Shown: positions 8,176-15,983 of the stretch, in pieces
Layout: each line of letters begins with the position of its first letter
Numbering within the stretch: position 1 is the first letter of the stretch
Made by a program: the position numbers and the translations under genes
Assembly (NCBI GenBank): GCA_033283385.1
Contig: JAWMQQ010000002.1
Coordinates: 124,001-188,000 of the forward strand
From: Mangrovimicrobium sp033283385
GTDB taxonomy: Bacteria > Pseudomonadota > Gammaproteobacteria > Pseudomonadales > Halieaceae
Reading direction: 5' to 3'
DNA length: 64,000 bases
The notes under the pieces: generated by a model
What the model was told of the DNA's origin: nothing
Seen by the model: only the letters and a program-made list of their open reading frames with translations
Databases searched by the model: none

Positions 8176-8679
8176 TTGAAACAGCTTCCGGAAATAACCC
8201 GGCCGGCCGGCACCTTCGAGTGGGTGAAGGAGCATCGCCAGCTCTACCTGCGCTCGGGGGGTACGCAGGGGCATGTCATGGACATCACGGGGGCGGGGGG
8301 TTATTCCTTCGGCACCCATTGCCTCATCCGGTACCGGGGCCGCAAAAGCGGCAGGACCCTGATCCAGGGGCTGACCTACGGGGCCATCGCCGGCGAGGTC
8401 GTGATCTGCGCTTCCAAGGGCGGCGCGGACGACAGCCCCCAGTGGTACCACAATATCCGCGCGAGCCGGACCGTCGACTTGCAGATCGCCACGCAGGCGT
8501 ATCGCGCGAGCTGGCGCGAACCCGAGGGGGCCGAGCGCGAGAAGGTGTGGAATTACATGGTGGACTGCTACCCGTTTTACGCCGGGTACCAGGAAAAGAC
8601 GTCGCGAATCATCCCGCTGGTCATGCTGAAGCCGTTGGAATCGATTCCGGTGTTCAGTGAGGCGGACCTGGAAGAATAG
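8176..8679 (+). CDS. Nitroreductase/quinone reductase family protein (DUF385, deazaflavin-dependent type)
   Basis: This 167-residue protein resembles the split-barrel family that contains mycobacterial Ddn, an F420H2-dependent quinone reductase. The family pattern is visible in LIRYRGRKSGRTLIQGLTYG and in CASKGGADDSPQWYHNIRA. The translation begins with TTG at 8176, 41 nt after the IclR stop; a GTG-initiated frame at 8160 is a different, non-homologous frame. Characterised members use F420, which is uncommon in proteobacteria, and nothing for F420 synthesis lies in this window, so the cofactor is open. Its position between IclR and EthD genes suggests a catabolic redox step. Confidence 0.75.
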   Translation: MKQLPEITRPAGTFEWVKEHRQLYLRSGGTQGHVMDITGAGGYSFGTHCLIRYRGRKSGRTLIQGLTYGAIAGEVVICASKGGADDSPQWYHNIRASRTVDLQIATQAYRASWREPEGAEREKVWNYMVDCYPFYAGYQEKTSRIIPLVMLKPLESIPVFSEADLEE

Positions 8680-8694
8680 GAGGGGAGAAAAATA

Positions 8695-9390
8695 ATGTCC
8701 TACAAGATGCTCTATCTCGCACGCCGCGCGGCCAACGTCAGCTGGGAGGACTGGCCGCGAACCTGGAGATCACACGCCATTTTCGCCAGCCAGTTCCCGG
8801 CCATGACCGGGACCATCGACTGGATGCGCTACACCACCCGCGTGGATGATCCCATCGTCGAAGACCTCCCCGCCTCCAAAGACCACGACGGTGTCAGTGT
8901 CGCCGAGGCGCAGGAGCTCGAGACATTCCTCGGCCTGGGCTTCACGCCCCAGCAGCGCGCCCTGATCGACGAGGACGAGCTGCGCGTGTTCGACCGGTAT
9001 ACCCCCGAGTTCAGCTTTTACTGCCACGAAACCAGGGTGGTCGACGGCCCCGTCGGCGAGGCGGCGATTTTCCGTTTCCTGCCGCGCGCGCAGGGAGTCT
9101 CGCGGGAGGCGTTCGAAGCCTGCCTCGCGGGTGAGTATGCGCAGCTGTGCGGCGAGCATGCCGCCGAATTGGGCGTGCAGCGCTGGGCGCTGAACCTGAC
9201 CGTCAGGACGCCGCCGCCCGACTTCCCGTTCGAGGGCATCGAGGAGTGCTGGTTTCCCGATGTGGAGTCCGCCGCGCGAGCGGTCCCCGCGATTGGTCCC
9301 GTTTGCGACAAGGCACTGGCACAGGTTTGCGACCTCACCGGAAGCATCGTCATGCTGACCCGCCCCACCCATCGCTGGCCGAAAACCTGA
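8695..9390 (+). CDS. EthD domain-containing protein
   Basis: A 231-residue protein of the dimeric alpha-beta barrel type. Two EthD-like halves are suggested by the length and by repeated barrel patterns (LYLARRAANVSWEDWPRTWRSH near the start and FRFLPRAQGVSREAFEACL in the middle). EthD-type proteins occur in ether and aromatic degradation clusters, usually with undefined roles. The start is clear: AGGAGGGGAG precedes the ATG at 8695, only 15 nt after the reductase stop codon, so the two are almost certainly co-transcribed. No catalytic residue can be named. Confidence 0.75.
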   Translation: MSYKMLYLARRAANVSWEDWPRTWRSHAIFASQFPAMTGTIDWMRYTTRVDDPIVEDLPASKDHDGVSVAEAQELETFLGLGFTPQQRALIDEDELRVFDRYTPEFSFYCHETRVVDGPVGEAAIFRFLPRAQGVSREAFEACLAGEYAQLCGEHAAELGVQRWALNLTVRTPPPDFPFEGIEECWFPDVESAARAVPAIGPVCDKALAQVCDLTGSIVMLTRPTHRWPKT

Positions 9391-9409
9391 CGCCGCCGAT
9401 CGCGCCCCC

Positions 9410-9620
9410 CTAGGAGCCTGCTACGCAGGCGAACCCGTTCCCGTAGGAGCCTGCTACGCAGGCGATCGCGTTACGGTAGGAGCCTGCTATGCAGGCGATC
9501 ACGTTACGGTAGGAGCCTGCTATGCAGGCGATCACGTTACGGTAGGAGCCTGCTATGCAGGCGATCACGATTTTGTAGGAGCCCGCTCTGCGGGCGATCG
9601 CCTGCGTAGCAGGCTCCTAC
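9410..9620. repeat. REP array: six tandem 33-bp units plus one inverted unit
   Basis: Units begin at 9410, 9443, 9476, 9509, 9542 and 9575, an exact 33-bp period. Each starts (G/C)TAGGAGCC(T/C)GCT and forms a hairpin with the following GCAGGCGA arm. An inverted copy ends at 9620. Three central units are nearly identical, which implies recent tandem duplication. The GTAG-headed imperfect palindrome is the hallmark of REP sequences mobilised by RAYT (TnpA-REP) transposases, but none is encoded in this window. The array separates the EthD gene from the ahpF promoter and fills most of a 350-base gap. Confidence 0.88.
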
Positions 9621-9640
9621 AGTCGATCTGATTATCGGGA

Positions 9641-9691
9641 CGTTAAGTTCACTATATTCTGATTTTCAGAACATGCCCCCACCCCTATCCT
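9641..9691 (+). promoter_or_regulatory. ahpF promoter with elements shared with ahpC
   Basis: CGTTA, 17 nt, TTTTCAGAAC and TATCCT occur at exactly the spacing seen before ahpC, with TTTTCA and TATCCT 17 nt apart. The coding start is 52 nt after the -10. Joint OxyR control is the simplest explanation, as inference. Confidence 0.5.
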
Positions 9692-9743
9692 GACTATATC
9701 CGCTGCATCCGCAGCCCGAATCGATATGAGAAGGAGTTGTACC

Positions 9744-11318
9744 GTGTTGACCAAAGAGATCCTCGAAGCCCTCAAGAGCTACACCGCAGGCATGCAGGTG
9801 CCGGTGACCTTTGTCGTCCAGAGCGGCGAGCACGCCAAGCGCGCGGAGCTGCTGGAACTGCTGAACGGCATCGCCGGCGTTTCGGAACTGGTCAGCGTCG
9901 AGGAGCGCGACCTGCCGGATACCCTGCGCAGCCCGGTCAGCTTCCTGCTGGAGGCGGACAGCGAGGACACCGGCATCCGTTTTTCCGGCGTGCCCGGCGG
10001 CCACGAGTTCAACTCCCTGGTGCTGGCCCTGCTGCACAGCGGCGGCGTGCCGCACAAGCTGGACGAGAGCATCGCCGGCATGCTGCGCAAGGTCGCCGAG
10101 CCCCTGCACTTCGAGGTGTTCGTCAGCCTCAGCTGCCACAACTGCCCGGACGTGGTGCAGGCGCTCAACCAGTTCGCCCTGCTCAACCCGAATATTTCCA
10201 CCGAGATGCTGGACGGCGGCCTCTACCCCGAAGTGATCGCCGAGCGCGAGATCCAGGGCGTGCCGACCGTGTACCTGAACGGCGAGCTGTTCGCCAACGG
10301 CAAGGTGGACGCGGCCGCGCTGGTGGAAAAACTGCTGGAGAAGTACCCGCAACTCGCCAGCCCGGCCGAGGAATCCAGCCTGCCGCTGCAGGACGTCACC
10401 GTGATCGGCGGCGGTCCCGCCGGCGTGGCGGCCGCCATCTACGCGGCGCGCAAGGGCCTGGCGGTGACAATCGTCGCCGACCGTATCGGCGGCCAGGTGA
10501 AGGACACCATGGGTATCGAGAACCTGGTGTCGGTGCCCTACACCACCGGCCCGGAACTCTCCGGCAAGCTGATGGAGCACCTGCGCGAGTACGAGATCAC
10601 CCTGCGCGAGCACCTCAAGGTGGCGAGCATCGAGAAGGGCGACATCAAGCGCCTGACCCTGTCCTCAGGCGAGCGCATCGACACCCGCACGGTGATCGTC
10701 GCCACCGGCGCCCGCTGGCGCGAGCTGGGCGTGCCCGGCGAGAAGGAGAACATCGGTAACGGCGTGGCCTACTGCCCGCACTGCGACGGCCCCTTCTTCA
10801 AGGGCAAGGACGTGGCGGTGATCGGCGGCGGCAACTCCGGTATCGAGGCGGCGCTGGACCTGGCGGGTATCGTGAAGTCGGTCACCGTATTCGAGTTCCT
10901 GCCCGAGCTGAAGGCGGACAAGGTGCTGGTCGACCAGGCGCAAAAGCGCGAGAACGTGACCATCCTGAAGAACGTGGCGACAAAGCAGATCGTCGCGGAA
11001 AACGGCAAGGTGGTCGGCATCGAGTACCAGGACCGGGAGAGCGGCGAGGTGCAGACCCGCGACCTGTCCGGTGTATTCGTCCAGATCGGCCTGGTGCCCA
11101 ACAGCCAGTTCCTCAAGGACGTGGTCGAGCTGACTCCGCACGGCGAGGTGGTCATCGATGTGCGCGGGCGCACCTCCGAGGAAGGCATCTTCGCCTGCGG
11201 CGACGTGACCACCGTGCCCTACAAGCAGATCGTCGTCTCCATGGGCGAGGGCGCGAAGGCCTCGCTGGCGGCCTTCGAGTACCTGATGCTCAACCCGGTA
11301 CAGTCGATCGCGGCCTGA
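9744..11318 (+). CDS. ahpF: Alkyl hydroperoxide reductase subunit F
   Basis: A 524-residue NAD(P)H- and FAD-dependent disulfide reductase that passes electrons to AhpC. The N-terminal double thioredoxin-fold domain carries Cys131-His-Asn-Cys134. The C-terminal thioredoxin-reductase-like part has the FAD motif VIGGGPAGVAAA (about 220-231), the redox pair Cys344/Cys347 in YCPHCDG, and the NAD(P)H motif VIGGGNSGIEAA. I chose the GTG at 9744, with AAGGAG 7 nt upstream and an N-terminus MLTKEILEAL that matches the family; an ATG at 9726 lies before that site. Unlike in E. coli, it is not adjacent to ahpC. Confidence 0.95.
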   Translation: MLTKEILEALKSYTAGMQVPVTFVVQSGEHAKRAELLELLNGIAGVSELVSVEERDLPDTLRSPVSFLLEADSEDTGIRFSGVPGGHEFNSLVLALLHSGGVPHKLDESIAGMLRKVAEPLHFEVFVSLSCHNCPDVVQALNQFALLNPNISTEMLDGGLYPEVIAEREIQGVPTVYLNGELFANGKVDAAALVEKLLEKYPQLASPAEESSLPLQDVTVIGGGPAGVAAAIYAARKGLAVTIVADRIGGQVKDTMGIENLVSVPYTTGPELSGKLMEHLREYEITLREHLKVASIEKGDIKRLTLSSGERIDTRTVIVATGARWRELGVPGEKENIGNGVAYCPHCDGPFFKGKDVAVIGGGNSGIEAALDLAGIVKSVTVFEFLPELKADKVLVDQAQKRENVTILKNVATKQIVAENGKVVGIEYQDRESGEVQTRDLSGVFVQIGLVPNSQFLKDVVELTPHGEVVIDVRGRTSEEGIFACGDVTTVPYKQIVVSMGEGAKASLAAFEYLMLNPVQSIAA

Positions 11319-11328
11319 CCCCGCCCCC

Positions 11329-11469
11329 GTAGGAGCCTGCTACGCCGGCGATCGGTCCGGTGCGCGATTCATCGCCTGCATAGCAGGCTCCTACGAAGCG
11401 CCTGTAGGAGCCTGCTATGCAGGCGATGAATCGCGCACAGGATCCATCGCGCGCAGAGCGCGCTCCTAC
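11329..11469. repeat. Cluster of four REP units in alternating orientation
   Basis: Forward heads GTAGGAGCC start at 11329 and 11404. Inverted copies end in GGCTCCTAC at 11394 and GCGCTCCTAC at 11469. The two head-to-tail pairs form larger hairpins, as in bacterial interspersed mosaic elements. They lie between ahpF and the hydrolase gene and may act as a transcription attenuator or mRNA stabiliser. Confidence 0.8.
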
Positions 11470-11515
11470 AGGACGTGGTAGGGTTAGCGCCAATAATTCA
11501 AACAGGGGTGCGCGC

Positions 11516-12283
11516 ATGCGTTTTGTACTGATCCACGGCGGCTTCCACGGCGCCTGGTGCTGGGAGCGATTGATTCCCGAACTGAACAAGCTCGGCCACG
11601 AGGCCATCGCCATCGACCTGCCCGGCCACGGCGAGCGGCGCGACGAGCGCTCCACCCTCGCCGACCGGCGCGCCGCCATACTCGAAGTCCTCGAACCCGG
11701 CGATGTCCTCGTCGGCCATTCCGGCGGCGGCTACGACATCACCATCGCCGCCGATGCAGCCACCGACAAGGTCGGCCACCTGGTCTACCTCGCCGCGGGA
11801 TTACCGCTGGAGGGACGCAGCGTGCTGGAGGCCACCGGCGGCGCGCAGGAGGAGGATGAGGGCGCGGTGACGCAACTGATGAGCGACGAGACCGGTATGC
11901 TGGAATTCCTGCGGCCGCTGCCCGACGGCCGGCTCGCCGTCACCGACCAGCAGGGTGCCTGGGACTTTTTCTACCACGATTGCGACGAGGCCACCGCGCG
12001 CGCCGCCTTCGAGCGCCTGAGCCCGGCGCCGCACGACTTCAACACCGAACCGGTGCATGTACCGAATTTCTGGGCGGCGGACCTGCCGCGCAGTTTTATC
12101 CTCTGCCTGCAGGACCGGGCGATGCCCGCGGGCATGAGCGACCTCGTCATCGAGCGCCTCGGTGTGGAGCCGTTGGCGATCGATGCCTCGCACTCGCCGT
12201 TTTATAGCAAGCCGGCGGAGCTGGCGGCGCTGCTGGAGCGGGCGGTGCGGACCCGCCCGCAGCGACCGCCATCGCCGCATTGA
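11516..12283 (+). CDS. Alpha/beta hydrolase (esterase / hydroxynitrile-lyase-like)
   Basis: A 255-residue soluble hydrolase with no signal peptide. The oxyanion-hole segment LIHGGFHGAWCWE follows the first strand. The nucleophile elbow GHSGG gives Ser69, and the late DASHSPF gives the catalytic His226; the acid residue is not certain. This HGGxHGAWCW pattern is typical of the subfamily that includes plant hydroxynitrile lyases, methyl-salicylate esterases and many bacterial esterases. The ATG at 11516 has AGGGGTG upstream; an upstream frame runs through REP sequence and is not credible. The substrate is unknown. Confidence 0.85.
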   Translation: MRFVLIHGGFHGAWCWERLIPELNKLGHEAIAIDLPGHGERRDERSTLADRRAAILEVLEPGDVLVGHSGGGYDITIAADAATDKVGHLVYLAAGLPLEGRSVLEATGGAQEEDEGAVTQLMSDETGMLEFLRPLPDGRLAVTDQQGAWDFFYHDCDEATARAAFERLSPAPHDFNTEPVHVPNFWAADLPRSFILCLQDRAMPAGMSDLVIERLGVEPLAIDASHSPFYSKPAELAALLERAVRTRPQRPPSPH

Positions 12284-12316
12284 GAATTGCGGCGCGGGCG
12301 CTTTGCTGGACCCGTT

Positions 12317-13876
12317 TCAGTCAGTAGCGGGGGGTGTATCCGATTCCTGCGACCCTTCCCCGCCGTCAGCGGGATCGATGCCGGCAAGCATTCCAGCGAT
12401 CTTTTCGCGGGTGCTGGCCGAGTGGCTCCAGTTGGAGACCCGTTGCAGGAAGGGGCGCGCCAGTTCGGGCTTGCCGATGTTGATGAGGAAGTCGCCGATG
12501 GTGTAATTGATTCCCGCGCTGGATGGCAGCACTTGGTAGGCCTGCATCAGGGTGCGCGCCGCCGCGACGTTGTCGCCCTTGGCGTATTGCGCGCGCCACA
12601 CGAAATCGTAGGGTTCGAGATTCTCCGGGTCGCGCTCAATGGCATCCTGTCCGTAAGACAAACTCAGCGCGAGCGCCTTGTCACCGTCCGCGCCGTCCTG
12701 CAACGCCCGCTCATAGTTGTCCCACTCCCAGTGGCTGAGGTTTGCGAGGACCCTGGCATCCCCGGGCGCCAGCGCCAGTGCGCGGGAGGCGTTCACCGAC
12801 GCCTGTTCCAGCTTGCCGTCATGGTTTTGCAGTACTGCCAGAAGTGACAGCGACTGTGCCGCACCGATGCTGCCCGGGTCCGTTTTGTCCAGGTATTCCT
12901 TTGCGACGTCAACCTCGCCGAGCGCGCTCGCCAGTTCCGCGCGCAGGAACACCGCCTCGTTGTCGCCCAGCTTTTTACGCGTGACCTGCCCCTGGTAACC
13001 GGGCACTGAAAGCACGAGGCCCTTCAGACTGGCCCTGTGGTGACCGGTGGCGTAAAGCGTGCTGTTGTAATACCTGCCCAGCTGCGCGTCCATTTCCTTC
13101 GGCGTTATCCCGAAGCCGGCAGCAAACGCTGTCACCGAGTCCTCGCCGGAGTTGTAGCGCCGCAGGTATTCCTGCAATTGCTTGCCCAGTTCGGGCTTGT
13201 CGGTGAGAGCGGTAATTTGCAGGTAGTGGGTCAGAAACCAGGCGTAGGCATAGAAGCGACTCTGGAATTCAATGGAGTCGGGCCTGTCGAGACTTGGGTC
13301 GATAAGCTCCTCGACGGACATCGATTTGTCCAGCGCCAGCGTGTAATTGCGATTGAAGGGAACCTCGCCAATGGTTGCCCGGCCTTCGTCGATGCGGGTC
13401 GAGCCGAGAAATTCGGCAAAGCCCTCGTTGTACCAGCGCGGGTAGTTGAAGTCGCTGTGTTCGTGCAGCAGGTAATGGGTGTACTCGTGGTAGAGGACCT
13501 GCGTTACGACTCTCTCGCTGGATCCCGAGCCCAGGACCATGCGTGGGCCGGACAAGGTTTCCGTGAAGAAGCCGAGGGTGTTTTCGGGGGCTATCGACTC
13601 GTACTCGCCCTTGTTATCAAAGACCACCACCTGCAGGCGGGTGTTCTCCGGGCGGTTCGGCAGGCCGGTGATGGCCAGCGCAGTTGAACGAAAGGCCTCG
13701 AACTCATTCAGCAGCCGGATGGTGCGCTGCTGGTCTTCGTCGGTGTAAACCGCGAAATTGTCCGAGTTGTAGCGATACCAGTCACCGGCATACGCGGCTG
13801 GCCCGCTGGTCGCGATTGCCAGTAACAGCGTGATAAAAGTGTGCTTGACTCTGCATCCGTGCATGGTGCAATCCAT
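12317..13876 (-). CDS. Secreted HEXXH metallopeptidase-like protein with TPR repeats
   Basis: A 519-residue exported protein. A signal peptide ends near AAYA (residue 30). A gluzincin-type active site follows: His130-Glu-Tyr-Thr-His134, with a third ligand Glu151 in WYNEGFAEF. The middle and C-terminal part (about 290-480) are helical tetratricopeptide-like repeats (AQSLSLLAVLQNHDGKLEQA, NASRALALAPGDARVLANL). Similar proteins are annotated as DUF1570-type or hypothetical, with no known substrate. A second ATG at 13864 also has a plausible site. It follows the quinohemoprotein dehydrogenase gene by 20 nt and looks like the last gene of the long minus-strand operon. Confidence 0.78.
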   Translation of the reverse strand: MDCTMHGCRVKHTFITLLLAIATSGPAAYAGDWYRYNSDNFAVYTDEDQQRTIRLLNEFEAFRSTALAITGLPNRPENTRLQVVVFDNKGEYESIAPENTLGFFTETLSGPRMVLGSGSSERVVTQVLYHEYTHYLLHEHSDFNYPRWYNEGFAEFLGSTRIDEGRATIGEVPFNRNYTLALDKSMSVEELIDPSLDRPDSIEFQSRFYAYAWFLTHYLQITALTDKPELGKQLQEYLRRYNSGEDSVTAFAAGFGITPKEMDAQLGRYYNSTLYATGHHRASLKGLVLSVPGYQGQVTRKKLGDNEAVFLRAELASALGEVDVAKEYLDKTDPGSIGAAQSLSLLAVLQNHDGKLEQASVNASRALALAPGDARVLANLSHWEWDNYERALQDGADGDKALALSLSYGQDAIERDPENLEPYDFVWRAQYAKGDNVAAARTLMQAYQVLPSSAGINYTIGDFLINIGKPELARPFLQRVSNWSHSASTREKIAGMLAGIDPADGGEGSQESDTPPATD

Positions 13877-13896
13877 CCCTGTCGATCTCGGAGGGC

Positions 13897-15957
13897 CTAA
13901 CCCCCGGAATCAGACTTTACCGTCGATTGCACCTCCCCCGCCAGCACCGCCCGCGCCCGATCGCGAATATACGCATAAATCTGCCGCACCTGCTCGCGGC
14001 TGAGCGTATCGAAGGGCGGCATGCCCGAAGGCAGGAAGGCGCCCTCGTGCAGCACCGTGTACAGCGCCGCCTCGTCCAGCGCGATACGCGATTCCCGCAG
14101 GTCCGGGCCCGGCGCGCCGGAGGAGACGGCGCCGGCGCCGTGGCAGCCTGCGCAGTAGGCGAACAGCTTGCCGCCGGCGGCGACCGCGGCGGGATCGAGT
14201 TTCAATGCGGGGTCGTCCAGCGCCGCAACGTCGTGGCTCGGCGGTGCGGTCGGGGGCAGCTCGGCCTTGCCGCCGAGCTTGAACACCAGCAGCCGCCGCG
14301 GCTGGGCGTTGTACTTCCACCCGGGAATCATCGTCTGGATGCTGTAGATATTGGGCGCGCCGTAGCCGACCAGCAGCGCGACGTACTGGGTGCCGTCGAC
14401 GGCGTAGGTGATCGGCTGGGAGATAATCCCGAGACCGGCGTTGAAGCGCCAGGCGCGCTCGCCGCTGACCGTGTTATAGGCGGTAAACCAGCCGTCCGCC
14501 GTGCCCTGGAACACCAGCCCGCCGGCGGTGGTCATGGTGCCGCCGTTCCACAGCCAGTCGTGGTCCACGCGCCAGCGCTCGGTCTGCGAGACCGGGTCCC
14601 AGGCCACCAGCGAGCCCTTGCCGTCGCGGTCATCGGCGAAGTAAGGCTCTTTCTCCACGCCGAGGAAGGTGTCCGGCGCGCGGGTAAAGCGCATGCCGAG
14701 CTGCATGTAGGGGATATACGCAAGCCCGCTCAGCGGATTCCAGGACATCGGCATCCAGTTGTGCGCGCCGATCACGCTGGGCCAGATGATGCTCTCGCCG
14801 TCCTCGTAGCGGATGTCCGGGTTCTCCACCGGGCGGCCGGTTTCCAGGTCGATGCGGTCGGCCCAGGTCACCTTGCCGACTTTCTGCGCGGACAGCAGCT
14901 TGCCGGTCTTGCGGTCCAGCACGTAGTAGAAGCCGTTGGTGGGCAATTGCATCAGCACCTCGCGCTCGCGGCCGTCCAGCTTCAGCGTCGCCATCACCAT
15001 GTTGGCGGTGGACTTGTAGTCCCATGCCTCGCGCGGGTTCTGCTGGTAGTGCCAGCGGTATTCGCCGGTGTCCGCGTCCAGCGCGACGATGGAGGTGAGG
15101 TAGAGGTTGTCGCCGTCGCCGGGGCTGCGCTTTTGCGGGTCGTAGGGGCCGCTGTTGCCGACGCCGATATACACCTGGTTCAGGCCCGGATCGTAGGTCA
15201 GGCCGTCCCAGGGCGCGCCGCCGGTGCCGGTCTTCCAGTACTCGCCGGACCAGGTCTTCGCCGCGCGCTCCATCGCCGGGTCGCCCGCGTTCTCTTCGGG
15301 CGAGCCGGGCACCACCCAGAACTTCCACACCTGCTTGCCGGTGGCCTGGTCGTAGGCGGCCACGTGGCCGCGGGTGCCGATATCGCCGCCGCCGTGACCG
15401 ATCATCACCTTGTCGCCGAAGGCGCGCGGCGCGCCGGTGATGGTCTCCGGGGATTTCGGGTCCAGGGTCTGTGTGCTCCACAGCAGCTTGCCGGTCTTCG
15501 CGTCCAGCGCGAGCAATCTGCCGTCTGTGGTGGCGGAAAATACGCGGCCATTGGCATAGGCGGCCCCGCGATTGATCGGGAAGATGAAGCGCATCTTCTC
15601 CGGGTGGTGCTTCCAGACCTCGGCGTCGTGCTTCCACAGCAGCTTGCCGCTGCGCGCGTCCACGGCGTAGACGTCGGCGCGGCTGCCGGTGAAGTAGATG
15701 ATGCCGTCGACCTCGATCGGCGTGGCCTCCAGGGTCTGCTCGCCGGGCAGGTCCAGCGACCAGGCCAGGCCGAGCTTGCCGACGCTGTCCCGGTTGATCT
15801 GCGCCAGCGGGCTGTAGCCGCTCTCGTCGGGCCCGTTGCCGTGGCCGGGCCAGTTCACATTGGCGGGCGCCGGCGGCGAAGCTGCGGTGGCGAGGCCGGC
15901 GCAAAAGCCGAGGGTGGAGAGCATCGCGGTAGCGAGCAGTGTGGGGAATCGCCGCAT
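13897..15957 (-). CDS. PQQ-dependent quinohemoprotein alcohol dehydrogenase, c-type heme at C-terminus
   Basis: A 686-residue periplasmic enzyme predicted to oxidise an alcohol and pass electrons through PQQ to a fused cytochrome c. In order: a signal peptide (about 1-26), an eight-bladed propeller with repeated tryptophan-docking segments such as LDAKTGKLLWS and YDQATGKQVWK, then a cytochrome c domain. That domain has heme motif CAGCH (602-606) and likely axial Met646 in PSGMPPF. The AWDY segment corresponds to the catalytic Asp region. The adjacent Cys-Cys pair found in most type II quinohemoprotein dehydrogenases is not seen; the region reads FIFPINRGAAY. It lies 26 nt after the P450 gene in the same operon. 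PQQ synthesis genes are not in the window. Confidence 0.88.
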   Translation of the reverse strand: MRRFPTLLATAMLSTLGFCAGLATAASPPAPANVNWPGHGNGPDESGYSPLAQINRDSVGKLGLAWSLDLPGEQTLEATPIEVDGIIYFTGSRADVYAVDARSGKLLWKHDAEVWKHHPEKMRFIFPINRGAAYANGRVFSATTDGRLLALDAKTGKLLWSTQTLDPKSPETITGAPRAFGDKVMIGHGGGDIGTRGHVAAYDQATGKQVWKFWVVPGSPEENAGDPAMERAAKTWSGEYWKTGTGGAPWDGLTYDPGLNQVYIGVGNSGPYDPQKRSPGDGDNLYLTSIVALDADTGEYRWHYQQNPREAWDYKSTANMVMATLKLDGREREVLMQLPTNGFYYVLDRKTGKLLSAQKVGKVTWADRIDLETGRPVENPDIRYEDGESIIWPSVIGAHNWMPMSWNPLSGLAYIPYMQLGMRFTRAPDTFLGVEKEPYFADDRDGKGSLVAWDPVSQTERWRVDHDWLWNGGTMTTAGGLVFQGTADGWFTAYNTVSGERAWRFNAGLGIISQPITYAVDGTQYVALLVGYGAPNIYSIQTMIPGWKYNAQPRRLLVFKLGGKAELPPTAPPSHDVAALDDPALKLDPAAVAAGGKLFAYCAGCHGAGAVSSGAPGPDLRESRIALDEAALYTVLHEGAFLPSGMPPFDTLSREQVRQIYAYIRDRARAVLAGEVQSTVKSDSGG

Positions 15958-15983
15958 CGGGGCTTCCTCTTGTGTGTGTCTGG

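Noticed and set aside
9410..9620. CRISPR-like array of direct repeats
   Set aside because: The units are tandem at 33 bp with no unique spacers between them, are internally palindromic REP hairpins, and no cas genes are near.
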